Part shown: piece after piece, positions 1 through 7,118 of the stretch
How positions within the stretch are numbered: the first letter of the stretch is position 1
Layout of the letters: every line of letters starts with the position of its first letter
Virus record (IMG/VR): IMGVR_UViG_3300027836_000018
Coordinates: 1 to 42,596 of that record
Source: a virus
Direction: 5' to 3' (one strand)
DNA length: 42,596 nucleotides
The notes under the pieces: generated by a model
What the model was told of the DNA's origin: nothing
Seen by the model: only the letters and a program-made list of their open reading frames with translations
Database searches by the model: none
Position numbers and translations under genes: made by a program

Positions 1-275
1 CCTTCCCCTGTTGTTGGGTTTAATAAGAAAAATAATGTGTTTCCTGTGCTTGTATCATTTTCAAACCCATGAACAACAAAACCTGACTTAAACTTTGAAG
101 CTAAAATATTAGACTTCTCGTTCATCAGGTTTAAAAGATTCCCAGATTCATTTTCTAGGTTTGCGTTATACGCAAATGTATATTGTGTTTTATCTAATTG
201 AGATGGATGAGTATCTTTATTCATCCCAATTTTAGCCAAAGATATTTTTAGGTTTTTGCTTTCTCCGCTTGCCAT
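1..275 (-). CDS. N-terminus of a large crAss-like tail (muzzle/stabilisation-type) protein, cut by window edge
   Basis: An open frame starts at the ATG at 275 and runs off the left edge, giving about 91 residues. It begins MASGESKNLKIS and includes the stretches MNKDTHPSQLDKTQYTFAYN and LMNEKSNI. An N-terminus with a 'DTHPSxLxxxxYTxAxNxNLENExG' character is typical of the large tail-tip ('muzzle' or stabilisation) proteins encoded next to the ring proteins in crAss-like phages. That assignment comes from pattern memory and position; most of the protein is outside the window. It lies 11 bp downstream of the ring-like 287-aa gene in the same transcription unit. The start is supported by the gap after the preceding stop and by an A-rich leader. 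A different large tail or fibre protein is possible. Confidence 0.6.
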   Translation of the reverse strand, partial: MASGESKNLKISLAKIGMNKDTHPSQLDKTQYTFAYNANLENESGNLLNLMNEKSNILASKFKSGFVVHGFENDTSTGNTLFFLLNPTTGE

Positions 276-286
276 ACTAGAATTTT

Positions 287-1150
287 TTATTTGTTAGGAA
301 ACATGTTTTCAAATCTATTTGTTTCTCTAATCATTTTTCTTTTTAATTTTTTGTCCCAATTACCTAATGATTCAAATTTCACTTGCGTCATAGCTAAAGA
401 AAAAGTTTCTCTTTCCATTTGTCTGATGTATTGTAACTTATTCATTATGTTTACATCATCATCATTTATCCATAAAGCTTCTAGAATTTTTCTTTTTGCA
501 TAATAGATTAAGTACTCTTCTAAGCTTCTTACTTCTGGTATTATGATATCACCCTCATCATCTGTAGGTAGTCCTTGGTATTGTATGTATATAAAACCAT
601 TTTTAAAATTAGTTTGTAATACATTACCTAAAATATTTATTTCATGTTTGGCAGATCTTGTAAGTTGATCTTGTAAATTCTTACATCCATTAGAGCAGTA
701 TTCTTTTTTAATACCTTTTGTAAGTCTTAGTACTTCTGGCTCTCTATATCTAAATGTGATAGAACAGTTATTGTAGTATACCTTCTCTTCTATTGTTTTG
801 TAGTCTTCTTGCTTATGGCTTCCAGATTGATTATCCCATACATAAGTTTTTTCTACTCTTTGTTTCCAAAATTGAGAGTCTTGTACTTGTTGTTTGCACT
901 CTTCGTCATTAATCTCTTGGCTGTCTGGTGTGCATTTAACTGCTAAGTCTAATGTCCAAAAATTATCTGGGAGTTCTACTTTACCATTTTCTACCTCTAA
1001 TACCTTTTCTGTAAGTACTGTAATGTTTGCTCCAAATCTTTTTAGTTCATTTTTAATCCACATGTTTAATGAGCGATAGTCTATAAGACCACTCTCATCA
1101 TATTGTCTTAAATCTGTTAGGATTTCTGATATTAGTTGTTTTCTTGTCAT
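287..1150 (-). CDS. crAss-like ring/tail-connector protein, 287 aa
   Basis: This 287-residue soluble protein has no signal peptide or membrane segment. The N-terminus (MTRKQLISEILTDLRQY, then LNMWIKNELKRFGANI) is an amphipathic helical region followed by a beta-rich middle with Cys residues (CTPDS, CSNGCKN) and a helical end rich in Lys and Arg. An N-terminal helical pair opening 'xKQLIsxIlxxLrxxxxdsxlxxrxlxxWI', at this place beside the muzzle-like gene, is characteristic of the ring proteins stacked between portal and tail in crAss-like podoviruses. I infer a structural role in the tail barrel. Which ring (R1 to R4) cannot be decided by eye. It is the fourth gene of a tight unit that starts at the promoter near 2500. 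Confidence 0.6.
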   Translation of the reverse strand: MTRKQLISEILTDLRQYDESGLIDYRSLNMWIKNELKRFGANITVLTEKVLEVENGKVELPDNFWTLDLAVKCTPDSQEINDEECKQQVQDSQFWKQRVEKTYVWDNQSGSHKQEDYKTIEEKVYYNNCSITFRYREPEVLRLTKGIKKEYCSNGCKNLQDQLTRSAKHEINILGNVLQTNFKNGFIYIQYQGLPTDDEGDIIIPEVRSLEEYLIYYAKRKILEALWINDDDVNIMNKLQYIRQMERETFSLAMTQVKFESLGNWDKKLKRKMIRETNRFENMFPNK

Positions 1151-1165
1151 TACTACTATGGTGTA

Positions 1166-1333
1166 TTATTTACCTTTTACCTTTTTTAAATTTGGATTTT
1201 TTGCCTTAGCGGCTGGTGAAGCTTTTCTAGCAGATGATGCTAAAATCGCACCTGCACTCTTTAAGGATAATCCTTGTTTTTTTGCTATACTTTTTTGAGC
1301 TGCTTTAAAACCCATTCCTTTTTTCGCTTTCAT
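1166..1333 (-). CDS. Small basic phage protein, 55 aa (MGFKAAQ...SAGAILASSARKASPAAK type)
   Basis: The start ATG at 1333 overlaps the TGA of the preceding gene in an ATGA arrangement, and the frame encodes 55 residues ending in KKVKGK. Key stretches are MGFKAAQKSIAKKQGLS, AGAILASSARKASPAA and NPNLKKVKGK. This is a widespread family of tiny Lys/Arg- and Ala-rich phage proteins of unknown function, often found among structural genes. The helix-forming 'GFKAAQKxIAKKxGxSxxxAGAILA' segment looks like a small helical DNA- or protein-binding unit. The high positive charge suggests contact with DNA or an acidic virion surface, but this is inference. The translational overlap and family pattern make it a real gene despite its size. 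Confidence 0.85.
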   Translation of the reverse strand: MKAKKGMGFKAAQKSIAKKQGLSLKSAGAILASSARKASPAAKAKNPNLKKVKGK

Positions 1334-1797
1334 CTTTTATGCTTTATTAGGTTATAATGAAAATTGTATTTTTTTCCGCTTCTTAATGCGTCTCTTAGTT
1401 TTATTTTTACAGGTTTTGTAAAGTTATAATCAAATACCCAAGGCCTAAGTACTGTACTAGAAGTGGATGGTATGAATAGTAAAGTATACATTGCTCCATT
1501 TGTAAATGAGTTTAGTCTTTTTTGATAAGTTTTAAAATCAAAGTACATTGGTTTGTTGAAATCTTTTACTATGCAGAAGTATCCTAACTTTTTTACAAAA
1601 ACTCCTCCAGAAGCCTCTACTAAGTTGTCTCCAACCTTTCTATAAAAGGATGATATAATCCGTCCATGATACTTGTAATCTTCTACTATTTTCTTATTTG
1701 CGTATTTTGAATTCTCTCTGTAGTACTTAAAAGCTGCGTAGTTTATTATAGAGAAGCTTTTTCCTATTCCTTTTAGGGATAAACTTTTTCCAAACAT
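1330..1797 (-). CDS. crAss-like conserved structural protein, 155 aa
   Basis: This 155-residue basic protein begins MFGKSLSLKGIGKSFSIINYAA. Conserved-looking blocks are IVEDYKYHGRIISSFYRKVGDNLVE and GVFVKKLGYFCIVK, followed by a C-terminal basic end (LRDALRSGKKYNFHYN). A small protein with a 'xxxxYxxxVgdxLve..GGVxlkxLGYF' core directly next to ring proteins is a recurrent member of the crAss-like tail-connector cluster. The ATG at 1797 shares one base with the TAA of the upstream gene (TAATG), and its own end overlaps the 55-aa gene, so the four genes are translationally coupled. The exact role is unknown; a virion part of the ring and tail region is the best inference. Confidence 0.6.
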   Translation of the reverse strand: MFGKSLSLKGIGKSFSIINYAAFKYYRENSKYANKKIVEDYKYHGRIISSFYRKVGDNLVEASGGVFVKKLGYFCIVKDFNKPMYFDFKTYQKRLNSFTNGAMYTLLFIPSTSSTVLRPWVFDYNFTKPVKIKLRDALRSGKKYNFHYNLIKHKR

Positions 1798-2468
1798 TAT
1801 TGTTTTTCTAAATTATTCATATTTGGATTCTCATCAATTGGTGCTTGTTTTTTCATAGCTACTTCTTTTATTGTTTCCGATAGAACTATTTCTTCTAGCT
1901 TATCCGGAACTATAAATTCATAATCCCATAAACTTTTGCAACAATTATCGCTACATGCTGATGCTGAATCTAAATCTTCCATGTTAGTAGTTAGTAGATA
2001 TAAGTTTACTCTTTCTATTTCTGTATCTAACAAATATAAATATCCATCTTTTACATAGTAATATATGTAATCTGAAGATCCTACTCTGTTCTTATCTCTT
2101 CTGTATTGAGATGGTGTAATAGATTTAAACTCTTTTTCTTCGTCTACTGTAAGTACATCTTTTAAAGAGTTTCCGTATCTACTGTAAATAAGTTTTGGCA
2201 GTTTATGTTTTGATTTCATTATTGACTTACATCTTCTGAACTCAATTATGTCACACTTTGTAACTTCTATAGGTTTCATTTCAAAACAGTCAAGTGTTTT
2301 ATATAGGTTGTCCTCTCTAAAAAGACTTCTGTCATTTAGTTTTTGGGATATAAGAAATGTTGATTTTTGTCTACCTACATGTAGTATATATCTTCTGGAA
2401 ATTCTATCGTCTTTTGACAATGAATTTAAACCATTTATTACTCTTGATACGAATTCTCTATTATTCAC
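1797..2468 (-). CDS. crAss-like ring protein, 223 aa
   Basis: The 223-residue product opens MNNREFVSRVINGLNSLSKD, then ISRRYILHVGRQKSTFLISQ, FEMKPIEVTKCDIIEFRRCK, KLPKLIYSRYGNSLKDV, and ends with a Cys cluster (SACSDNCCKSLWDYEFIVPDKL) and DENPNMNN. This order of blocks, especially the 'ISRRxIL..gR.K..FLISQKLnDRSLyReDnly' and 'LP.LIYSRYGNSxK' motifs, closely matches my memory of a conserved ring protein of crAss-like phages located between portal and tail. It is among the best family-level markers here for a crAss-like phage. It is the first gene after the promoter near 2500, so it likely leads a late connector/tail unit. Confidence 0.75.
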   Translation of the reverse strand: MNNREFVSRVINGLNSLSKDDRISRRYILHVGRQKSTFLISQKLNDRSLFREDNLYKTLDCFEMKPIEVTKCDIIEFRRCKSIMKSKHKLPKLIYSRYGNSLKDVLTVDEEKEFKSITPSQYRRDKNRVGSSDYIYYYVKDGYLYLLDTEIERVNLYLLTTNMEDLDSASACSDNCCKSLWDYEFIVPDKLEEIVLSETIKEVAMKKQAPIDENPNMNNLEKQ

Positions 2469-2489
2469 TTTTGCTATGTATTAGATCTG

Positions 2490-2532
2490 CAAAATTAGTT
2501 ATTTTTTTCATATTTTACAAATTAGTTAAATT
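2490..2532 (-). promoter_or_regulatory. Late-class promoter for the ring-protein unit
   Basis: Read on the minus strand, an extended -33 element TTTAACTAATTTG (2518-2530) is followed by 20 bp and a -7 box TAATTTTG (2490-2497). This fits the Bacteroidota consensus TTTG-N19/20-TANNTTTG and shares the long TTTAACTAA extension with four other promoters in the window. The first codon downstream is at 2468. Confidence 0.75.
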
Positions 2533-2561
2533 TTTAAAAAGAAGAGGAGCCGAAGCTCCTC
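2532..2561 (-). terminator. Rho-independent terminator with UUCG loop
   Basis: On the minus strand GAGGAGC-TTCG-GCTCCTC (stem 2544-2550 with 2555-2561) is followed by TTCTTTTT. A perfect 7-bp stem with the very stable UUCG tetraloop and a U-rich tail is a strong intrinsic terminator. It lies downstream of the 485-aa fibre gene and just before the promoter of the next unit. Confidence 0.9.
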
Positions 2562-2573
2562 ATCAACCAACAG

Positions 2574-2598
2574 AAAAAAGAGGAAAACCAAAACCTCT
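2574..2598 (-). terminator. First of two tandem terminators after the fibre gene
   Basis: On the minus strand AGAGG (2594-2598) and CCTCT (2579-2583) form a 5-bp stem around a 10-nt T/G-rich loop, followed by TTTTTTC. It is weaker than the UUCG hairpin 13 bp further on. The pair together closes the fibre transcription unit. Confidence 0.65.
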
Positions 2599-2648
2599 AT
2601 TTTTAACTTTAAATTGTGTAACAATATAAGTCTAGTATGGATCTATCT

Positions 2649-4106
2649 TTATGCTATATTAGTTATTAATCCGTTTGTTACTGTAATTGTTTTTCCATCT
2701 TGTGAGGTAAATGTACCTGTAGCTCCAGTTGTATCACTAGATGTAATGTTTGCCCAATTAGCTTCTCCATTATTAGTTACACTTTTTAAAAACTTTCCAG
2801 CTGCCTGTGTGCCATCTTGTAATTGTATAGCATAATTTCCAGCAGCACCTGCACTAGCTACTCCACGTAAACCTATATTTTTACCAGTAGTAGTACCACT
2901 ACAACCACCATATACGCCATAATTAACATTAGTGTTACTACCTGCTGTCCCATACACTCCAACATTTTCACCTAGTGTACTTATGCCATTTGAAGCACCG
3001 CTTATACCAAAAGCAAAACTCGATCCTGTAGCTACTTTATTTGTAATAGAGTAAAGTCCATTTAATGTACTACCTGATACGACTAATCTAACATTTGTAT
3101 CTGGAACCGCATTTATACCAACAGAAGTACCGTTATCTCTAGTCGTGCCTGTTGATAAAGTGTTTCCATCAGGAGTCCATCTTGCTAAATAATCTTCTGT
3201 GCCTAATCCAGAAATTCCTGTTGGAAGATCTGCCCAATTAGCTTCTCCATTTGCTGTCATACAGGTAAGTACTTTTCCTATACCTTCTGTATTATCTATT
3301 AATTTTACTGCATATTTTGTACCTGGCCCTTGTGCAGTAAAAGATCCTCCAACAGCTCCGCCAGTTCCACTATTAGCTATACCAACTACTCCTACATTTA
3401 ATGATGTTGAATCCTGTGCAATTCCTTCTAATCCTCTATTTTGAGCAGTGTTTATGCCTGAAGTAAGTCCGTATATTGCATTTTTATTAGTAGTAGATGT
3501 GCTATTATTTATACTGTATATACCCTTATCTTCATTACCACTTGTTGTTAACGTCATTACAGTGGCTGCATTAGGAGCTGTGTTTATACCTATAGATGTA
3601 TTATTATCTCGTATTATACCTGTTCCTAAAGTAGAACCATTAGGTGTCCATCTTGCTACATAATCTTGTATACCTGAACCCCCAACTCCTGGAGTTACAA
3701 TATCTGTTATAAAATCAGTAAGTTCAGACTCATTTATACCAAAAGCTATTTCTTTTGACTCTCCGGCTAAACCTATTGTTATTATTGGATTAGTGGTTTT
3801 TAAAGACCTAATCTCTCTTTTTCCTAAAACGTCTACCCCTTTATAAATTTGAGTTCCTGTACCTACATTGATTAAGTTTATTGAGCTACTTACTCCAGCT
3901 ATAGCTGTACAAATATACGCATCCAACTGTTGTATCAATTCTGTAAGAACTGTTTGTGATTCTATTCCAGAGCATTCTAATGTATCTCCAGTATATAGTA
4001 TACAATCAGTGCTTAAATCTTTTACTGGGCATGAGCAATCAGTTTGATCGCATGGTATTTGTGTTTGGCAGATCGTTGTCTGTGAAGTATTATTGCAATT
4101 ACACAT
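2649..4106 (-). CDS. Tail fibre/receptor-binding protein with Cys-rich N-terminus, 485 aa
   Basis: The N-terminus is strongly Cys-rich (MCNCNNTSQTTICQ, CDQTDCSCPVKDLSTDC, LECSGIESQTVLTELIQQLDAYICT). This is the docking-type N-terminus seen in many Bacteroidota phage fibres, where a variable shaft follows. The shaft contains two copies of a unit with the signature DYxARWTPxGxTLxTGxxRDNxTSxGINxxPx (around residues 145-180 and 305-340), each followed by Gly/Ser/Thr-rich beta repeats and a VTxNGEANWA motif. The C-terminus ends FTSQDGKTITVTNGLITNIA, a typical fibre tip. It probably forms a trimeric fibre on the virion. The internal duplication suggests growth by module copying. It is the last gene of the fibre unit, followed by tandem terminators. 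Confidence 0.75.
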   Translation of the reverse strand: MCNCNNTSQTTICQTQIPCDQTDCSCPVKDLSTDCILYTGDTLECSGIESQTVLTELIQQLDAYICTAIAGVSSSINLINVGTGTQIYKGVDVLGKREIRSLKTTNPIITIGLAGESKEIAFGINESELTDFITDIVTPGVGGSGIQDYVARWTPNGSTLGTGIIRDNNTSIGINTAPNAATVMTLTTSGNEDKGIYSINNSTSTTNKNAIYGLTSGINTAQNRGLEGIAQDSTSLNVGVVGIANSGTGGAVGGSFTAQGPGTKYAVKLIDNTEGIGKVLTCMTANGEANWADLPTGISGLGTEDYLARWTPDGNTLSTGTTRDNGTSVGINAVPDTNVRLVVSGSTLNGLYSITNKVATGSSFAFGISGASNGISTLGENVGVYGTAGSNTNVNYGVYGGCSGTTTGKNIGLRGVASAGAAGNYAIQLQDGTQAAGKFLKSVTNNGEANWANITSSDTTGATGTFTSQDGKTITVTNGLITNIA

Positions 4107-4127
4107 AGTTTTATTTTTTATTTTTTG

Positions 4128-4385
4128 TTATACTGCTGGGCAACAAGCAAGTAAATCAGCTTGTAGTTGTTCTACTTGATCTTCTAATTCAGTTATTCTT
4201 GCGTTTGATGCTTGTAAGGCTAATACTATGTTTTGTAAAATAGTATCTAAGTTTGAGTTTGCTGTTACATTTAAGTATGTTATTGCATCTTCTTTAAAAA
4301 TACAAGCTGTAGATGTATGTACCCCATTACATGGGTCTGTTGTTGTGTTTAATACCGGGGTATTAGTTTGGCTGCATGCTGACAT
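4128..4385 (-). CDS. Small fibre-associated coiled-coil protein, 85 aa
   Basis: This 85-residue protein has a Thr/Asn-rich Cys-containing N-terminus (MSACSQTNTPVLNTTTDPCN, TSTACIFKEDA) and a C-terminal heptad region (LDTILQNIVLALQASNARITELEDQVEQLQADLLACC). It is encoded between fibre genes and ends with paired cysteines. The N-terminus resembles shortened versions of the Cys-rich heads of the adjacent 485-aa and 142-aa proteins, so it may be a short fibre, a trimerising adaptor or a fibre chaperone. No enzyme motif is present. The gene is real by its tight spacing (4 bp to the upstream gene) and coiled-coil composition; the role is inference. Confidence 0.6.
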   Translation of the reverse strand: MSACSQTNTPVLNTTTDPCNGVHTSTACIFKEDAITYLNVTANSNLDTILQNIVLALQASNARITELEDQVEQLQADLLACCPAV

Positions 4386-4389
4386 ATTA

Positions 4390-4818
4390 TTATGCTGTTT
4401 GGTTTAGTAAATATTCTAATAGTTCTCCTAGTTTTGTAATAGGTAAATCACAAGCATTATCTGGAAGTGTTAGTCCGCAATGTGTTATATCTTTATCGCA
4501 AATAGCTTCTGTTTCTAAATCTACTATTCTGGTTTGTAATTCACAAATTTTTTCTTCATATTTATCTAATACATTCTTTATAGTGTTTTTACCACTTACT
4601 TGTAAGTAGTCTAAACATCTATCTCCTAATGCAGATAAATCCATTTGTGTATTCATTACTTGTAAAATATCGTAGATATCTTCTGTAGTTTCTTCTAAAG
4701 TAATACAATCTTCGCCTACTAAGCTAGATATGGTTGGTACTTCTAGCTCGTAATATATGCACGTAGCATAGTTTTTTTCGGAGCATGTGTTTTTAATTTT
4801 GTTTCCGCAGTTTTTCAT
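4390..4818 (-). CDS. Cys-rich fibre-cluster protein, 142 aa
   Basis: This acidic 142-residue protein has many cysteines (MKNCGNKIKNTCSEKNYATC, VGEDCITLEETTEDIYDIL, LGDRCLDYLQV, KICELQ, EAICDKDITHCGL, NACDLP). The centre (NTIKNVLDKYEEKICELQTRIVDLETE) is coiled coil, and the end predicts helix (ITKLGELLEYLLNQ). The 'C.TLEETTEDIY' block recalls the docking heads of neighbouring fibre proteins, so I infer a structural adaptor or short fibre. Nothing identifies an enzyme. It sits 15 bp downstream of the second glycine-rich protein, within one operon. The cysteine content suggests disulfides formed once virions leave the cell. Confidence 0.55.
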   Translation of the reverse strand: MKNCGNKIKNTCSEKNYATCIYYELEVPTISSLVGEDCITLEETTEDIYDILQVMNTQMDLSALGDRCLDYLQVSGKNTIKNVLDKYEEKICELQTRIVDLETEAICDKDITHCGLTLPDNACDLPITKLGELLEYLLNQTA

Positions 4819-4832
4819 TTTTTCTATTGTTT

Positions 4833-5765
4833 TTATAAAGTTACTATTAAAGCTAAACCATCTCCTCCTTTTCCTCCTGCTCCTCCTACTCCATTATATG
4901 CTCCTCCTCCACCTCCGCCACCAGATCCAAATGAAGCATTACCACCTTTTCCTCCAGCTCTTCCTGTTGTTGTAGAAGGTGCACCTCCGCCACCTCCAGT
5001 AAAAAACATTGGATTATCCATTAAAGAAATATTTGGTATAAAAGATATTCCATTCCCTCCATGTATTGTTTGGTCTGCTGCATCATTTACTCCTGTAGAT
5101 ATAGTAGGAAGAAATGAAGATCCTAAAATACTTCCCCCATTAAAAGGGGAAGCACCATTAGAAGTAGCTCCACCTCCAGCACCACCTGTTACAACAAGTG
5201 TTACATTAAAATTATTTACAGTTCCTCCAGTATTTGTTCCTGCTGCACCATTTTGTCCTCCTATAGAAGATATAAGACCTGAATCTCCATTAACAAAGTT
5301 AGTGTATGTCCAAGAAGTTGCAGCTAGTCCTCCTACACCAGATACAGTTGAAGATGGTGCTCCTTCTCCTCCTGCTGCAGGAATATCATCACTTTTTAAT
5401 AATACATTAATAGGATCTGAATTTGGTTGAAAATTTATATGAGAACTTGTACCATTACCTCCAGTTTCATTAGCGGTGTTAGAAATTCCTCCTATTCCTC
5501 CTAGTCCTATTTTAATATATAATGTATCAGGAAGCATATTAGCTGCAAATAATGCTTTAGTAATAGCAGAACTTCCACCTCCTCCTCCACCAGTAGTTGA
5601 AGTTATAGAAGAACTATTTCCTGAACCACCTCCACCACCTCCTCCTATAAGGAAAAAGTATACAAAGTTTGCATTTTTAGGTTTGTTCCAAACTTGCCAA
5701 GCAGAACCATTTGCATAAAAAACACTATTTCTTTCAATAGCTGAGAGTGTGTCAAATACATCCAT
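4833..5765 (-). CDS. Glycine-rich adhesin/receptor-binding protein, 310 aa (copy 2)
   Basis: The N-terminus MDVFDTLSAIERNSVFYANG, SAWQVWNKPKNANFVYFFLI is followed by many runs of 4 to 8 glycines interspersed with Ser, Thr and Ala, ending GGKGGDGLALIVTL. Proteins with a 'WxKPxxxxxVxxxxxGGGGGGG' opening and glycine-run C-termini are glycine-rich phage adhesins. In known cases (for example S16 gp38) glycine runs form packed polyglycine-II helices displaying loops that contact the receptor. It is a tandem paralogue of the 303-aa gene only 1 bp upstream, with matching N-terminal layout (VFYA.G...QVWNKP) and C-terminal GDGLxxIxxx. The pair probably gives alternative or joint receptor contacts at fibre tips. 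Confidence 0.7.
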   Translation of the reverse strand: MDVFDTLSAIERNSVFYANGSAWQVWNKPKNANFVYFFLIGGGGGGGSGNSSSITSTTGGGGGGSSAITKALFAANMLPDTLYIKIGLGGIGGISNTANETGGNGTSSHINFQPNSDPINVLLKSDDIPAAGGEGAPSSTVSGVGGLAATSWTYTNFVNGDSGLISSIGGQNGAAGTNTGGTVNNFNVTLVVTGGAGGGATSNGASPFNGGSILGSSFLPTISTGVNDAADQTIHGGNGISFIPNISLMDNPMFFTGGGGGAPSTTTGRAGGKGGNASFGSGGGGGGGAYNGVGGAGGKGGDGLALIVTL

Positions 5766-5766
5766 G

Positions 5767-6678
5767 TTACCAAGCAGTTATAATTATTAATCCATCTCCT
5801 CCATTACCACCTGCACCACCTGAAGCAGTTAATCCTGCTCCACCTCCTGCTCCCCCACAACCAAATGCAGAGTTACCTCCAGCACCACCTTGTCCTCCTT
5901 GCGAAGCACCTCCTCCACCACCTGCTGTAAAAAACATAGGTTGTGCTTTAGATGTATTATCAAGTAAAGATGCTGAGTATCCACCACTACCATTTCCTCC
6001 TGCTGTAGTTGAAGCACCTAATGCTCCTCCTGTAACAGTATTAAGAAATCCTGATCCTATTACACTACCACCCATAAATGGAGTTGTAGTTGTAGTGTTA
6101 CCACCTGAAGGTCCACCACAAGTTATTAATGTAGGTGTTATATCTGTAGCTGCTATTGACAATCCAGAGTTTCCTCCTGCTTGACCTGCAACAGTGGTGA
6201 CAAAACCAAGACTGTTTAGTACTCCTCCTATCCATACAGGAGAAGCTGCTCCACCATTACCACCACCTACTCCACCTCCTGCACCAGTATTTCCAGAAAC
6301 AAGTAATGCATTTATTGGAGAAAGATTAGGTGCAACAGAAACATACGCTAATACACCTACACCACCAGTGCCAACAGTTGCTCCCCCTATTCCTCCAGCA
6401 CCACCACTAGGTACTCTTAAATATAAAGTATCAGGAATTTGAGAAGCTGCAAAGAATCCTAAAGTATATCCTGAAGATCCTCCTCCACCACCACCTCTTC
6501 TAGCAGAGCCAGCAGTGTTTACAGATCCAGCACCTCCACCTCCTCCAGAGCCTAAACAAAAAATGCTTACAAACTTTACTCCATTTGGTTTATTCCAAAC
6601 TTGAAAGTCTGTAGTTCCTTTTGCATAGAACACTTGAGAGTTTTGGGCTCCATTATTTGTATTAAAAACATCTATCAT
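5767..6678 (-). CDS. Glycine-rich adhesin/receptor-binding protein, 303 aa (copy 1)
   Basis: This paralogue of the next gene opens MIDVFNTNNGAQNSQVFYAK, then FQVWNKPNGVKFVSIFCLG, then glycine runs (SGGGGGAGS, RRGGGGGGSSG, GGAGGIGG, AGGGGGASQGG) and GGAGGNGGDGLIIITAW at the end. The composition and the aromatic N-terminal strand match glycine-rich adhesins of phage tails, where the glycine helices form a compact tip. The opposite strand of both genes contains long proline-rich open frames that are only mirror images of GGN codons. It lies 5 bp downstream of the 139-aa gene. Tandem duplication followed by divergence is visible; the receptor is unknown. Confidence 0.7.
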   Translation of the reverse strand: MIDVFNTNNGAQNSQVFYAKGTTDFQVWNKPNGVKFVSIFCLGSGGGGGAGSVNTAGSARRGGGGGGSSGYTLGFFAASQIPDTLYLRVPSGGAGGIGGATVGTGGVGVLAYVSVAPNLSPINALLVSGNTGAGGGVGGGNGGAASPVWIGGVLNSLGFVTTVAGQAGGNSGLSIAATDITPTLITCGGPSGGNTTTTTPFMGGSVIGSGFLNTVTGGALGASTTAGGNGSGGYSASLLDNTSKAQPMFFTAGGGGGASQGGQGGAGGNSAFGCGGAGGGAGLTASGGAGGNGGDGLIIITAW

Positions 6679-6683
6679 AATGT

Positions 6684-7103
6684 TTAGTATTTACCTCCTA
6701 TTGTTGCACATGTATATCCTGCTGCTACAGCTGTACCTAATGTAATATAAATTCTATATCCAGGAGGTAATGCTGTATTAATAGGAAGTTCATATATAGG
6801 AAGAGCTGAAGTTTGAGAAACTGTAGATATAGCTAAAGAAATTTCATCAAATAAAATATTATTAGCTGCTGTACCATTAGTTAAACCATTATTTATCCAA
6901 ACTCTAGCTACAGTAGCTACGTTTGTTCCTAAAGGTCTAAATCTAAGTTTTTGTACATATCCACCATTAGTAGCATCTGCTGTAAAAACTAAATAAGATG
7001 TTCCTGTAGTAAGATCAGTTGTTGTATTTGCTGCTAAGATAGGAGTTGTATTCCATTGGATGTCTCCTAATCTTGTAAAAATTGGGTTTAAATTTGCTGG
7101 CAT
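6684..7103 (-). CDS. Small beta-rich virion/fibre-associated protein, 139 aa
   Basis: The 139-residue protein begins MPANLNPIFTRLGDIQWNTT and has the blocks LTTGTSYLVFTADATNGGYV, LRFRPLGTNVATVARVWINN, ILFDEISLAISTVS, and LPPGYRIYITLGTAVAAGYT with a C-terminal GGKY. A 'xxDATNGxxVxxlRvkPLGTNVATVxRVfxNNG...LPPGYklyvtLGTxVaAG' pattern is a common small beta-sandwich protein of tailed phages, encoded among fibre genes. I believe it is a virion-surface or fibre accessory protein. No biochemical function is known to me. It is in the middle of the fibre operon, 15 bp after the giant fibre gene. Confidence 0.65.
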   Translation of the reverse strand: MPANLNPIFTRLGDIQWNTTPILAANTTTDLTTGTSYLVFTADATNGGYVQKLRFRPLGTNVATVARVWINNGLTNGTAANNILFDEISLAISTVSQTSALPIYELPINTALPPGYRIYITLGTAVAAGYTCATIGGKY

Positions 7104-7118
7104 GTTATTTTATATTTA

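Noticed and set aside
2357-2629. Plus-strand open frame of 90 codons across 2357-2629
   Set aside because: It overlaps a ring-protein gene, the late promoter and both terminators, and its translation has no conserved features.
5476-6442. Long proline-rich open frames on the plus strand opposite the glycine-rich genes
   Set aside because: They are the mirror image of GGN glycine codons (CCN proline on the other strand), have no promoters and conflict with the consistent minus-strand operon.
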